DNA from: Companilactobacillus nodensis DSM 19682 = JCM 14932 = NBRC 107160
GTDB lineage: Bacteria > Bacillota > Bacilli > Lactobacillales > Lactobacillaceae
Direction: 5' to 3'
Assembly (NCBI RefSeq): GCF_000615905.1
Contig: NZ_BAMN01000007.1
Span: 1 to 64,000 of the forward strand
Length of the DNA: 64,000 nucleotides
A program made the translations under genes and the position numbers. Positions 9,513-17,647 of this stretch are shown piece after piece. The notes beneath the pieces are model-generated. The model made no database searches. It was not told the DNA's origin and saw only the letters and a program-made list of their open reading frames with translations. Positions within the stretch are counted from its first letter, which is position 1; every line of letters begins with the position of its first letter.

Positions 9513-9553
9513 CAAAAAAACAAAGGAGCATGACTACAATTTGTCAAGCTCCT
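9513..9553 (-). terminator. Terminator of HAD phosphatase gene
   Basis: Imperfect stem GAGCTTGAC/GTCATGCTC with one mismatch, followed on the minus strand by TTTGTTTTTTT. Confidence 0.65.
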
Positions 9554-9555
9554 CA

Positions 9556-10407
9556 CTAAATATCTAATTCACTTTTTCCAGAACTACCGTCAAATTCACC
9601 ACTCAATACACGGTCGATCATTACAGCAACACCATTTTTATTATTAGATTCCGTTATTTTCCACGCAACATCTTTTACCTTATCAATGGCATTTTCCATG
9701 GCGACACCGTATCCAACTTCACGGATCATATCAAAGTCATTCCCATAATCACCAAAACACATAAAATCTGATATAGGGATGTGCTCTAATTCAGAAATCT
9801 TTTGTAATGCTGCTAATTTAGTAACATCTTGTGCATTTATTTCAAAGTAATCACTACCTGAACGACTGATGGTAATTGGCAGCGATGCGAACGACTCTAA
9901 TTTCTTACGTAATTCAGGAAGCCTATCTGGTGTAGTACTGAAACAAACTTTGTAAATATCAAAGTCTGGGTCATCATTCTTCTTGCACAGATCATCAACA
10001 GAATTGGCGTGTAAATTGTGACGACTACTTCCTTCAAAATAAGTCGTCCAACTCTTAGTTGGATCATAAACTTCTGTGTAATTTAAGCCGTTGAGAACGA
10101 TTTTAAACTTACTGAATTCAGAACGTTTTAAAATTTCCGCAACAATATCATGCGCCAACGGTGCATCTACAACCTTTTCTCCCTTAGGGTCAACAACTAC
10201 TGCACCATTTAACACAACTTTATATCCAGCTATTTTCAAATCATTTTTGAAAAACTTTTTAACTGAATGCAATGTTCTCCCTGAACAAACTGCATATACA
10301 AGACCCTTATCGACCGCTTTTTTAATAGCTGCAACATTTTCCTCAGAAATTTGACTGTAACTATTAAGTAACGTGCCATCAAGGTCAGTCCCAATAAATT
10401 TGATCAT
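9556..10407 (-). CDS. Cof-type HAD-IIB phosphatase
   Basis: A 283-residue haloacid-dehalogenase-like hydrolase. Motif I is GTDLDGTLLNS at residues 6-16, with the nucleophile and acid aspartates. Motif II is a serine in VCSGRT, and motif IV is FGDYGNDFDMI near residue 220. The type IIB cap is in the middle. These enzymes hydrolyse sugar phosphates or nucleotide cofactors with low specificity. The proximity to PTS genes is only positional because each gene has its own terminator. Confidence 0.88.
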   Translation of the reverse strand: MIKFIGTDLDGTLLNSYSQISEENVAAIKKAVDKGLVYAVCSGRTLHSVKKFFKNDLKIAGYKVVLNGAVVVDPKGEKVVDAPLAHDIVAEILKRSEFSKFKIVLNGLNYTEVYDPTKSWTTYFEGSSRHNLHANSVDDLCKKNDDPDFDIYKVCFSTTPDRLPELRKKLESFASLPITISRSGSDYFEINAQDVTKLAALQKISELEHIPISDFMCFGDYGNDFDMIREVGYGVAMENAIDKVKDVAWKITESNNKNGVAVMIDRVLSGEFDGSSGKSELDI

Positions 10408-10462
10408 AAAATCAAGTAACCCCTTACATAATTTTCATTACATCAATCATACGTCAACAAGG

Positions 10463-10491
10463 CAAAAAAAAGAAGCATAAAACCTATGCTC
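10463..10491 (-). terminator. Terminator overlapping the end of aroA
   Basis: Short stem AGCATA/TATGCT followed on the minus strand by CTTCTTTTTTTT. Confidence 0.65.
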
Positions 10492-11788
10492 CTATCAATA
10501 CCTTCTTCATATCTGAGATGAAATCTGGATACGAAATATCAATTGCTTCGATGTTTTTTATTTGAAACGGTGTCGCCGTTAAATTAGATGCGACGCATAA
10601 CATCATAGCGATACGATGATCATTATGACTGTCAACATCGTCTTTAACGTGTATCTCTTGATTACCTTGAATAACGATAGAATCATCATTTACATCCATA
10701 ACGATGCCTAATTTTGCCAACTCCACACGCATGTTTCTAATTCGATCACTGATCTGCAGGTGGACATCATGGACATCCTCAATAATTGTTTTCCCTGTTG
10801 CTTGGGAAGCCATCAGAGCAATAATTGGAATCTCATCAATAATAAAGGGAACTTGTTTGGCCTTGATCACAGTTCCGTGAAGAGGCTGGCTTTTAACCAC
10901 CAGATCACCATATGGCTCAACACTGTTCTTTGAATGATTAGTTATCTCAATAACTGCTCCCATTTGCTTGATAACTTCTAGCAGACCTGTTCGAGTAGAA
11001 TTTAACCCGACTTTGTGAAGCGTTAGGTTACTGCCCTCTGACAATAGCGCACCTGCAATGTACAATGCTGCTGATGAGAAATCTCCCGGGATAGTTAGAT
11101 TTTGTCCAGTCAATTCTGTATTTTGAGGATTAACAACAATCGTATCCGGATTAATCTCAATATCAGCACCAAAGTAATTAGCCAACACCTCGGTATGATT
11201 ACGTGTAGGCATCTTTCGAATTATTTCAGTTTGAGAATCAGCAAAAAGACTAGCAAATATCAAACCGCTCTTAATCTGTGCACTAGCGATGTCTTGCTGA
11301 TATGTAATTCCCTGCAAGTTAGTTGAACCAGTTATCTGTAATGGTAAATAATCATCTGACAAGCGTGTCAATCCTGCACCCATGTCATCCAATAACACTG
11401 CCAAATTATCCGATGGTCGTTTGCTCAAGAATTTCCCACCTTGCAGTGTGTACGTGTCAGGTAAAGCTGCTAACATCCCCATAATAAGACTCTGCAACTC
11501 TCCGACATTATTCAAATTCAAATTATGACTGATCGGTTCGAAATTACGATTTGAACCTTTGATAATCATATCCTTAGTCGTCGGTTCAATGTGCATTTTT
11601 ACGCCGAGGGTTTGAAACAACTTAACGGTGGTTGTTAGATCCTCGGAAAATGAAAAATTACTTATTTGTGTAACACCTTTGGCTAGCGAACCCAAAATAA
11701 TAGCACGATGGGCGATACTCTTATCACCTGGTACCGACATATCCCCCTCGAATCTATATTTCTTTGGTTGTGTATTAAAATTGAACAT
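10484..11788 (-). CDS. aroA: 3-phosphoshikimate 1-carboxyvinyltransferase (EPSP synthase)
   Basis: About 434 residues. It catalyses the sixth shikimate-pathway step, joining PEP to shikimate-3-phosphate. The signatures SVPGDKSIAHRAIILGSLA near the N-terminus, KRPSDNLAVLLDDMGA, and SHNDHRIAMML near the C-terminus are diagnostic. A GGGTGA ribosome site favours the second ATG (11788) over the first (11794). The gene is alone, with no other aro genes nearby, whereas lactobacilli often cluster them. The 350 bases upstream hold a structured repeat rather than an obvious promoter. Confidence 0.92.
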   Translation of the reverse strand: MFNFNTQPKKYRFEGDMSVPGDKSIAHRAIILGSLAKGVTQISNFSFSEDLTTTVKLFQTLGVKMHIEPTTKDMIIKGSNRNFEPISHNLNLNNVGELQSLIMGMLAALPDTYTLQGGKFLSKRPSDNLAVLLDDMGAGLTRLSDDYLPLQITGSTNLQGITYQQDIASAQIKSGLIFASLFADSQTEIIRKMPTRNHTEVLANYFGADIEINPDTIVVNPQNTELTGQNLTIPGDFSSAALYIAGALLSEGSNLTLHKVGLNSTRTGLLEVIKQMGAVIEITNHSKNSVEPYGDLVVKSQPLHGTVIKAKQVPFIIDEIPIIALMASQATGKTIIEDVHDVHLQISDRIRNMRVELAKLGIVMDVNDDSIVIQGNQEIHVKDDVDSHNDHRIAMMLCVASNLTATPFQIKNIEAIDISYPDFISDMKKVLIGA

Positions 11789-11794
11789 AAACAT

Positions 11795-12062
11795 TCACCC
11801 GCAAGCTAATCTTGCAATATCCTTTCTTGACAAATGAATAGACATTTTGAAAAATTCAACGTTTCCTCTTACCCTTAAACTAACCAATTTATCAATATAA
11901 GACAAATTTTATGTCTTGAGAGAGTGAAGAAAAATTGAGAACTCCTGAGCATAACCTAGATAACGTGACGATACGGTCTTAGTATCTTCTCGTTATCGTA
12001 GTTAAGCGGAGGGAGTTATTTTTCGTAACTCGTTTTGAGAGAGTGAAGAAAACCATTTGAGA
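11795..12062. other. Intergenic region between aroA and pepV terminator
   Basis: No coding sequence seen. It contains the upstream region of aroA, with a short GCAAG/CTTGC dyad at the leader, and the structured repeat described at 11905-12053. Confidence 0.6.
11905..12053 (+). ncRNA. Structured intergenic repeat, copy A (candidate ncRNA family)
   Basis: Core 11940-12017: outer stem AACTCC/GGAGTT; conserved TGAGCATAACCTA; inner stem CTA-GATAACG/CGTTATC-g-TAG with one bulged G; a variable hairpin GATAC/GTATC; conserved TAGTTAAGCGGAG. The GAGTTA at 12013-12018 can alternatively pair with TAACTC downstream. Flanking the core, two hairpins (about 11905-11936 and 12032-12053) present the same nine-base loop GAGAGAGTG. 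A second copy at 59.1 kb has the same layout with different but still pairing stems. The orientation is inferred from the fold; transcription is not shown. Confidence 0.6.
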
Positions 12063-12092
12063 AACAAAAAAGAACCGCCGAAGCGGTTCTCA
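12063..12092 (-). terminator. Terminator of pepV
   Basis: Stem AGAACCG/CGGTTCT with a short loop and a T-run on the minus strand. Confidence 0.85.
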
Positions 12093-12147
12093 TTTCGAAT
12101 TATAAATAATTTTATAATACTTCAAAGGATATTACAAAAATTAAAGA

Positions 12148-13482
12148 CTATACACAGAGACGATAGACTGCTTCAGCAATGATTTCCATAGCCTTACGCA
12201 TATCTGCTTTGCTCCAGTTTTCATTTGCTTGGTGCATGAAGTCTGGTGTCGTTGGTAACATTGCACCAAAGGCAACACAGTTATTCATTGTTCTAGCAAA
12301 TGTAGCACCACCAGAAATAGCTGGTTTGGATTCTGTATCACCAGTTACATCTTGATACGTTGACATCAAAGTCTTAACTAACTCTGTGTCAGTTGGTACA
12401 TACAATGGAGCAACATAATCGAAGTTTTCGTACTTCATGTTAAATGGTTTAACTGCGTCAGCAACTTTTTGAACTAGTTCGTCGTGATCGATCTTAACAG
12501 GAATTCTCATATCGATTTGTAGACGTGATCCCTTTGGACTGATTTCCAAACTTGAAATGTTAAAGGTCAACTTACCTGATACGTCATCAGAAACGTCACC
12601 TAACAAATTAGTTGCATTGGCATCTTCGCCAAACTTCTTCAAGAACTTAAGAACTTCGATATCTGGGAATACGTCAGCAAGTGCCATACCAAGTCTAACA
12701 ACAGCATTTGTTCCTTGTGGGGCATTCATAGCGTGAACTGAGTTACCTTTAACTTCAATTCCGCCCTCCACTTTTTCTGCATCAAACTTGTGGGCAACAA
12801 GTGCTGCCATAACCTCGTCTTGCTTAGGTCCATCATAAACTGCCTTGCCGGGTACAGCATTGAAGGCATTAACTAAGCTCAAGTTTAATTCATCTGAACC
12901 AGGGCCTGTTAAGTATGATTGTTGCAAGCCTTTTTCGGCATATGTTAATGGGAACTCTGAATCAGGAGCGATACCTAGGTCAATAGGATCTTCCTTCTTG
13001 TTGTATTGTGCCATACATCTCCAGAGTGTCTCTTCATCTGTACCGAAGATAAAACGAATTCTCTTATTGAAGGTGTGTCCAGCATCCATGATTGCTTTAA
13101 CAGCAAACATTGAAGCTACACTAGGACCCTTATCGTCTTGAGTACCACGGCCGAACAACTTGCCGTCTTTCTCAACCATCTTGAATGGTTCAGTATTCCA
13201 AGCATCGATATTTCCAGCAGGAACAACGTCCATGTGGCAAACTAATCCAAAGATCTCTTTGCCTTCACCAATTTCGGCATATCCATAGTATCCTTCAGGA
13301 TCTATAAATGTCGTATAACCGATTGATTCAGCGACTTTTAGGACTGTTTCCAAAGCCTTCTTGGGTCCAGGTCCAAAAGGCGCATTCTCTTCAGCGTCTT
13401 CGCAATATGATGGAACGGCAACAACTTTGCCTAACTCCTTGATTGCATTTTCTTGAACCTTGTCTGTGATAAATGTTTCCAT
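12148..13482 (-). CDS. pepV: Dipeptidase PepV (M20 family)
   Basis: A 444-residue cytoplasmic di-zinc aminopeptidase-type dipeptidase. Zinc ligands are seen in VCHMDVVPAG (His83, Asp85), the bridging DDKGP (residues 116-120) and the catalytic/ligand pair GTDEET (Glu150-151). A lid domain inserts in the middle and NCVAFGAMLPTTPDFMHQANE closes the C-terminal site. It releases free amino acids from imported peptides. The start has GGAGGT upstream. It lies 38 bases after a YfcC carrier gene on the same strand, which suggests co-transcription and a shared role in amino-acid or peptide use. Confidence 0.92.
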   Translation of the reverse strand: METFITDKVQENAIKELGKVVAVPSYCEDAEENAPFGPGPKKALETVLKVAESIGYTTFIDPEGYYGYAEIGEGKEIFGLVCHMDVVPAGNIDAWNTEPFKMVEKDGKLFGRGTQDDKGPSVASMFAVKAIMDAGHTFNKRIRFIFGTDEETLWRCMAQYNKKEDPIDLGIAPDSEFPLTYAEKGLQQSYLTGPGSDELNLSLVNAFNAVPGKAVYDGPKQDEVMAALVAHKFDAEKVEGGIEVKGNSVHAMNAPQGTNAVVRLGMALADVFPDIEVLKFLKKFGEDANATNLLGDVSDDVSGKLTFNISSLEISPKGSRLQIDMRIPVKIDHDELVQKVADAVKPFNMKYENFDYVAPLYVPTDTELVKTLMSTYQDVTGDTESKPAISGGATFARTMNNCVAFGAMLPTTPDFMHQANENWSKADMRKAMEIIAEAVYRLCV

Positions 13483-13520
13483 TTTGAAACCTCCTTCAAA
13501 TTTTTAAAACAAATCTGAAA

Positions 13521-15023
13521 CTACATCATTGAAACAACTACTAAGAATGCCGCAATTACGACAAACAATACTGCAATTAGTTTCCAAATATACTTCCACC
13601 ATGTAACAATATCAACGTGTCCAATTGCCAGAGCACCCATAACGATACCTGATGTTGGTGTGATCAAGTTAACTAGTCCTGAAGCAGCTTGATAAGCTGT
13701 GATAACTAATGAACCGTCAACGCCTGAGAACTTACCTAGTGGTCCCATGATACCCATTGTAGCAGCAGCTAATCCTGATGTTGATGGGATCAAGAATGAC
13801 ATAGGAATATAGAAGATATATGTCAAAACAATGAAGATACCTGATGATAGGTTTTGTAATCCTGTTTCACCAGCGTGCAATACTGTAGCCGTGATGTAAC
13901 CATTATTCATAATAACTTGGATACCACGAGCTACGGCAACGATGATAGCAACACTCATGAATTCGCTCATACCATTCATGAAGGCTGTGATATAATCTGT
14001 TTCCTTCATGTGGAAAACAAACATGATGATAACTGACATCATGAAGAATAATGCTGTGATTTCTGTGAAGTACCATGTACCTAGTGGTGCGAAGTCTTGA
14101 GCAATTAAAGCACCCAAGAATGGAATCTTAGTAAACCATGCTGTGAAGTCATCGAAGAATGTCCATCCAGCATTCAAACTTGTCCAAGGGATCAAACCAA
14201 GGATCATAATTACGAATGTCAAAGCGAATAGCCATAGAACACTCTTTTGTTTCTTAGATAATTTGTCATCAATTGACTTGTCAGCAGTTGAGAATTCTTC
14301 GAGGTCTTTTTGACGACGTTCAAATACATAAGACTTACTTGGATCTTTTTTGACCTTGTCAGCGTAACGCATAACAAAGATAATACTGATTGCTGTTGTG
14401 ATTATAAGTAAAATAAAACGTGGTATTAAACCATCACCAGGTGAGATGTTGATTGTTTGAGAAGCAACACCTGTGGCGAATGGATTAACTGTAGATGCTA
14501 AACATCCAATTTGTGAACCGATCAAAGCAAGTGATATGGCTGTGATCGAATCATACCCAACGCTGATCATTACTGGTATCAAAATTGGGTAAAATGCGAT
14601 TGTTTCTTCACCCATACCATATGTTGATCCACCAATAGCAAATAATGTCATTAAAATGGGAATAAGTGCTTTTTCTTTACCGGCGTTCTTTCTAACAACT
14701 GTAGCAATACCGTCATCTAGTGCACGGGTCTTGTTTACAACTCCTAAAAATCCACCAATAACCAAAATAAATAGTGATACAGAGATCGAACCTTCGGTCA
14801 AGTCAGTACCAACCATACCATTGATCGGTGCCAAGAATATGTCCCAAATACCTTGAGGACTGCTTGCACGTGCTTTGTACGTACCAGCAATAATATTTCC
14901 CGCCTTAGTCGTTGCATACTCACCTGCTGGAATAATCCAAGTTAGTATGGCAACTACAATAATTAGGAAAAACAGTATTGTGTACGCCGAAGGCATTCTA
15001 AATTTCTTTACCTTTTTTTCCAT
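13521..15023 (-). CDS. YfcC-family membrane carrier, copy 1
   Basis: A 500-residue polytopic protein of the YfcC / C4-dicarboxylate anaerobic carrier-like family. It begins with a helix ending WIIPAGEY. It carries the repeated signatures GGSTYGMGEETIAF and CLASTVNPFATGVAS and ends with the helices around LIPSTSGLAAATMGIMGPLGKF. Close homology to copy 2 at 15.8-17.3 kb is visible along the entire length. The substrate is unknown; relatives have been proposed to move amino acids, short-chain acids or ornithine. It precedes pepV, so the pair may be an operon. A cre-like site lies about 50 bases upstream. Confidence 0.85.
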   Translation of the reverse strand: MEKKVKKFRMPSAYTILFFLIIVVAILTWIIPAGEYATTKAGNIIAGTYKARASSPQGIWDIFLAPINGMVGTDLTEGSISVSLFILVIGGFLGVVNKTRALDDGIATVVRKNAGKEKALIPILMTLFAIGGSTYGMGEETIAFYPILIPVMISVGYDSITAISLALIGSQIGCLASTVNPFATGVASQTINISPGDGLIPRFILLIITTAISIIFVMRYADKVKKDPSKSYVFERRQKDLEEFSTADKSIDDKLSKKQKSVLWLFALTFVIMILGLIPWTSLNAGWTFFDDFTAWFTKIPFLGALIAQDFAPLGTWYFTEITALFFMMSVIIMFVFHMKETDYITAFMNGMSEFMSVAIIVAVARGIQVIMNNGYITATVLHAGETGLQNLSSGIFIVLTYIFYIPMSFLIPSTSGLAAATMGIMGPLGKFSGVDGSLVITAYQAASGLVNLITPTSGIVMGALAIGHVDIVTWWKYIWKLIAVLFVVIAAFLVVVSMM

Positions 15024-15068
15024 GTTGTACCCTCCCTATACTCGTTCTCTCTAAAGCATATACAATAA

Positions 15069-15082
15069 ATAAAGCGATTACA
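15069..15082 (-). promoter_or_regulatory. cre-like site upstream of yfcC copy 1
   Basis: ATAAAGCGATTACA fits TGNAANCGNTNNCA except for the first two bases. It sits in the promoter region of the carrier gene that starts at 15023. Confidence 0.35.
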
Positions 15083-15159
15083 ACGGTTTTAAAAGTTTAT
15101 TTTTTTATAATATTTATTATTCTTTTCTTTCAATATTTATATGAAATTAATTTTTATTG

Positions 15160-15173
15160 TGAAAACGATTGCA
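15160..15173. promoter_or_regulatory. Consensus cre site
   Basis: TGAAAACGATTGCA matches TGNAANCGNTNNCA at every fixed position. It is between the divergent yfcC copy 1 and the small membrane-protein gene, and could repress either through CcpA. Confidence 0.6.
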
Positions 15174-15213
15174 AAAAGCTACAATAGATGTATTACAAAA
15201 TACGGGTGATAGA

Positions 15214-15756
15214 ATGGACAGAATGATAAACTTTGGTCGAGAAATAAATCACGGTCCTTTAATTAGAAGTATTTTAATAAGTGCACTTCTAGGCTGTGTT
15301 AGTTCTTTAATTAATTACAAGACTGGTTTGATGATTTTTCTAATAATTCTGCTAATAATGCTCTTCGTATATTATCCTAGCTACCTTCCTTTCCTTTATA
15401 GCTACTGGGCACTCGAAGCGCACGGAATCACCTACTATGACATGAGTTCATATCATGCCAAGTTAAAAATGATCTTCCGCGGAAGAAACTCTGATCATCA
15501 ATTTATCAGTTACACCGAAATCAACAGTTTTGAAGTTAAATCAGAGAATAATTCATATTCATTAATCGATATCTCAACATTCAAAAATCAAAAACAATCA
15601 ATCTTCACTTGGTTGAGAAAACCGCTTAATCTGATCTTGCATTTAAAGAATAATCAAATCACCTTGGATGCCTCTTGGGACCAGCTCCACGACAGCAAGA
15701 ACATTCAGGCTCGCTTGATGAATGTCATGAGTTATTTAGATAAAAAAGTACAATAA
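15214..15756 (+). CDS. Membrane protein of unknown function, two TM helices plus PH-like domain
   Basis: About 180 residues, not recognised. Two hydrophobic segments are visible near residues 17-60, separated by a short loop. The remainder is soluble and beta-rich, with a YTEINSFEV motif that resembles bacterial PH-like membrane domains. The ATG at 15214 follows GGGTGAT; a TTG 45 bases upstream would run through the cre site and is rejected. It is oriented opposite to the two carrier genes that flank it and shares a terminator with copy 2. It could be an accessory factor of the carriers, but nothing in the sequence proves that. Confidence 0.7.
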   Translation: MDRMINFGREINHGPLIRSILISALLGCVSSLINYKTGLMIFLIILLIMLFVYYPSYLPFLYSYWALEAHGITYYDMSSYHAKLKMIFRGRNSDHQFISYTEINSFEVKSENNSYSLIDISTFKNQKQSIFTWLRKPLNLILHLKNNQITLDASWDQLHDSKNIQARLMNVMSYLDKKVQ

Positions 15757-15758
15757 AA

Positions 15759-15798
15759 GCCGTTTACTTCCTATATAAGAAGCAAACGACTATTTTTG
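15759..15798. terminator. Bidirectional terminator
   Basis: Hairpin with arms GCCGTTTACTTC/GAAGCAAACGAC (one mismatch) between the convergent small membrane protein and yfcC copy 2. Confidence 0.7.
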
Positions 15799-15802
15799 TA
15801 TT

Positions 15803-17314
15803 TTAAAACATTGTAGCAATGGCTAAAAAGACACATGTGAAGACGAAGAGAATCGCTAATAACTTCCACATATACTTCAACCAAGTAACGATATTAACAT
15901 GACCAATTGCTAAGGAACCCATAACAATCGCTGATGTTGGTGTGATCAAATTGACGAATCCAGAAGCTGATTGGTAAGCTGTGACGACTAATGAACCAGC
16001 TACACCAGAGAACTTACCGATAGGTCCCATGATTCCCATAGTTGCGGCCGCAAGACCAGAACTAGATGGAATCAAGAATGACATTGGAATATAGAAAATA
16101 TAAGTCAAAATAATAAAGACTGCTGATGATAAACCATGAAGTCCAACTTCACCAGCATGTAGCACTGTAGCTGTGATATAACCATTGTTCATAACAACTT
16201 GAATACCACGAGCTACGGCAACGATAATTGCAACATCCAATAGGTCCTTCATACCATTCATGAAAGCATCGATATAATCCGCTTCAGACATATGGAAAAT
16301 GAACATTACGATAACTGATGCAATGAATAATAACGTCGTGATTTCAACGAAGTACCAGTCACCTAACGGTAAGATATCCTTACCAACTAAGGCACCGAGG
16401 AATGGAACCTTAACTAACCACTTATTGAAATTATCAAACATAGTCCAATTACTATTCAAACTTGACCATGGAATCAAACTGACGATCATGACTACAAAAG
16501 TCAAAATGAATGCGATCAGAACAGCTCTTTGCTTGCCAGATAATGACTTAGCAACATTTTCTTCTCCATCGTCATTCTTAACAAATTCTTCCAAATCCTT
16601 TTGGTGACGTTCAAAGACTAATGATTGATCAGGGTTCTTCTTGACCTTGGCTGCATAGTGCATGACGTAAGCAATTGAGATAATTACTGTACATACAAAG
16701 AAAATCAATCTTGGTACCATACCGGCACCTGGTGAAATATGAATCGTTTCTGAAGCAACACCAGTTGCAAATGGGTTAATAGTTGAAGCCATACAACCGA
16801 TCTGCGAACCGATCAGTGAAATCGAAATAGCGGTCAAAGTATCATAACCAACACTTAACATAACTGGAATCAGAATTGGTACGAAGGCGATTGTTTCCTC
16901 ACCCATACCAAATGTTGAACCACCAATGGCAAATAATGTCATTAAGAATGGAATTAAAATCTTTTCTCTACCTGCATACTTGGTAACTGCTGAACCAATA
17001 CCATCATCGAGGGTCTTGGTCTTATTAACAACTCCCAAGAATCCACCAATAACTAAAATAAATAGTGAAACTGATATGGCACCATCCGTGGAATCAGTAC
17101 CGACCATCCCATTGATTGGAGCTTCGAAGATGTCCCATAAACCCTGGGGACTGCTACTTCGGCTTCGGTAAGTCCCGGCAATGATATTGCCCGCCTTAGT
17201 AGTAGCATATTCTCCGGCTGGAATGATCCAGGTTAAAATTGCTACAAGAATTATTAGGATAAACAAAATGGTAAATGCCGATGGCATATGCCACTTACTC
17301 TTTGTTTCCTGCAT
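15803..17314 (-). CDS. YfcC-family membrane carrier, copy 2
   Basis: A 503-residue paralogue of the carrier at 13.5-15.0 kb with the same N-terminal WIIPAGEYATTKAG segment, GGSTFGMGEETIAF, CMASTINPFATGVAS and LIPSSSGLAAATMGIMGP motifs. The hydrophilic loop near residues 225-260 is the most divergent part (DDGEENVAKSLSGKQ versus ADKSIDDKLSKKQ). Tandem paralogues may differ in substrate or direction. It has its own promoter region and terminator and is therefore a separate unit. The start has GGGGAG upstream. Confidence 0.85.
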   Translation of the reverse strand: MQETKSKWHMPSAFTILFILIILVAILTWIIPAGEYATTKAGNIIAGTYRSRSSSPQGLWDIFEAPINGMVGTDSTDGAISVSLFILVIGGFLGVVNKTKTLDDGIGSAVTKYAGREKILIPFLMTLFAIGGSTFGMGEETIAFVPILIPVMLSVGYDTLTAISISLIGSQIGCMASTINPFATGVASETIHISPGAGMVPRLIFFVCTVIISIAYVMHYAAKVKKNPDQSLVFERHQKDLEEFVKNDDGEENVAKSLSGKQRAVLIAFILTFVVMIVSLIPWSSLNSNWTMFDNFNKWLVKVPFLGALVGKDILPLGDWYFVEITTLLFIASVIVMFIFHMSEADYIDAFMNGMKDLLDVAIIVAVARGIQVVMNNGYITATVLHAGEVGLHGLSSAVFIILTYIFYIPMSFLIPSSSGLAAATMGIMGPIGKFSGVAGSLVVTAYQSASGFVNLITPTSAIVMGSLAIGHVNIVTWLKYMWKLLAILFVFTCVFLAIATMF

Positions 17315-17607
17315 ATTAATCTCCCCTATCTTGTAGAATGATTACAAGAATACGAGTATTTTGATTAAATTGCAATGGTAAATTAAAAATATTCTAATTA
17401 TTTTTTAAATTTATAATACTTTGGAATAGACCTTTTTAGATAATATGCTAATGATAATTTAATAATAATCTAATTAATTAGTGATTCTAATCGGAATTGA
17501 ATAAGATAATTTGATTCTGACAATCAAAATAAATTCTTCAAAGTTTGTAAATAATCGATTGAAAACGAAAATTCACAATAACTATAATATCAACCAAATT
17601 TGCCAAC
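17315..17607. other. AT-rich intergenic region
   Basis: Holds the promoter region of yfcC copy 2. No ORF, strong hairpin or convincing operator was seen apart from the terminator at 17608-17646. Confidence 0.5.
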
Positions 17608-17646
17608 TAAAAACGTCTAGTTTTCAATAAACTAGACGTTATTTTA
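17608..17646 (-). terminator. Terminator of the padR-DUF4097 operon
   Basis: Perfect 12-bp stem AACGTCTAGTTT/AAACTAGACGTT with a short loop; the T-rich side is on the minus strand. Confidence 0.85.
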
Positions 17647-17647
17647 T

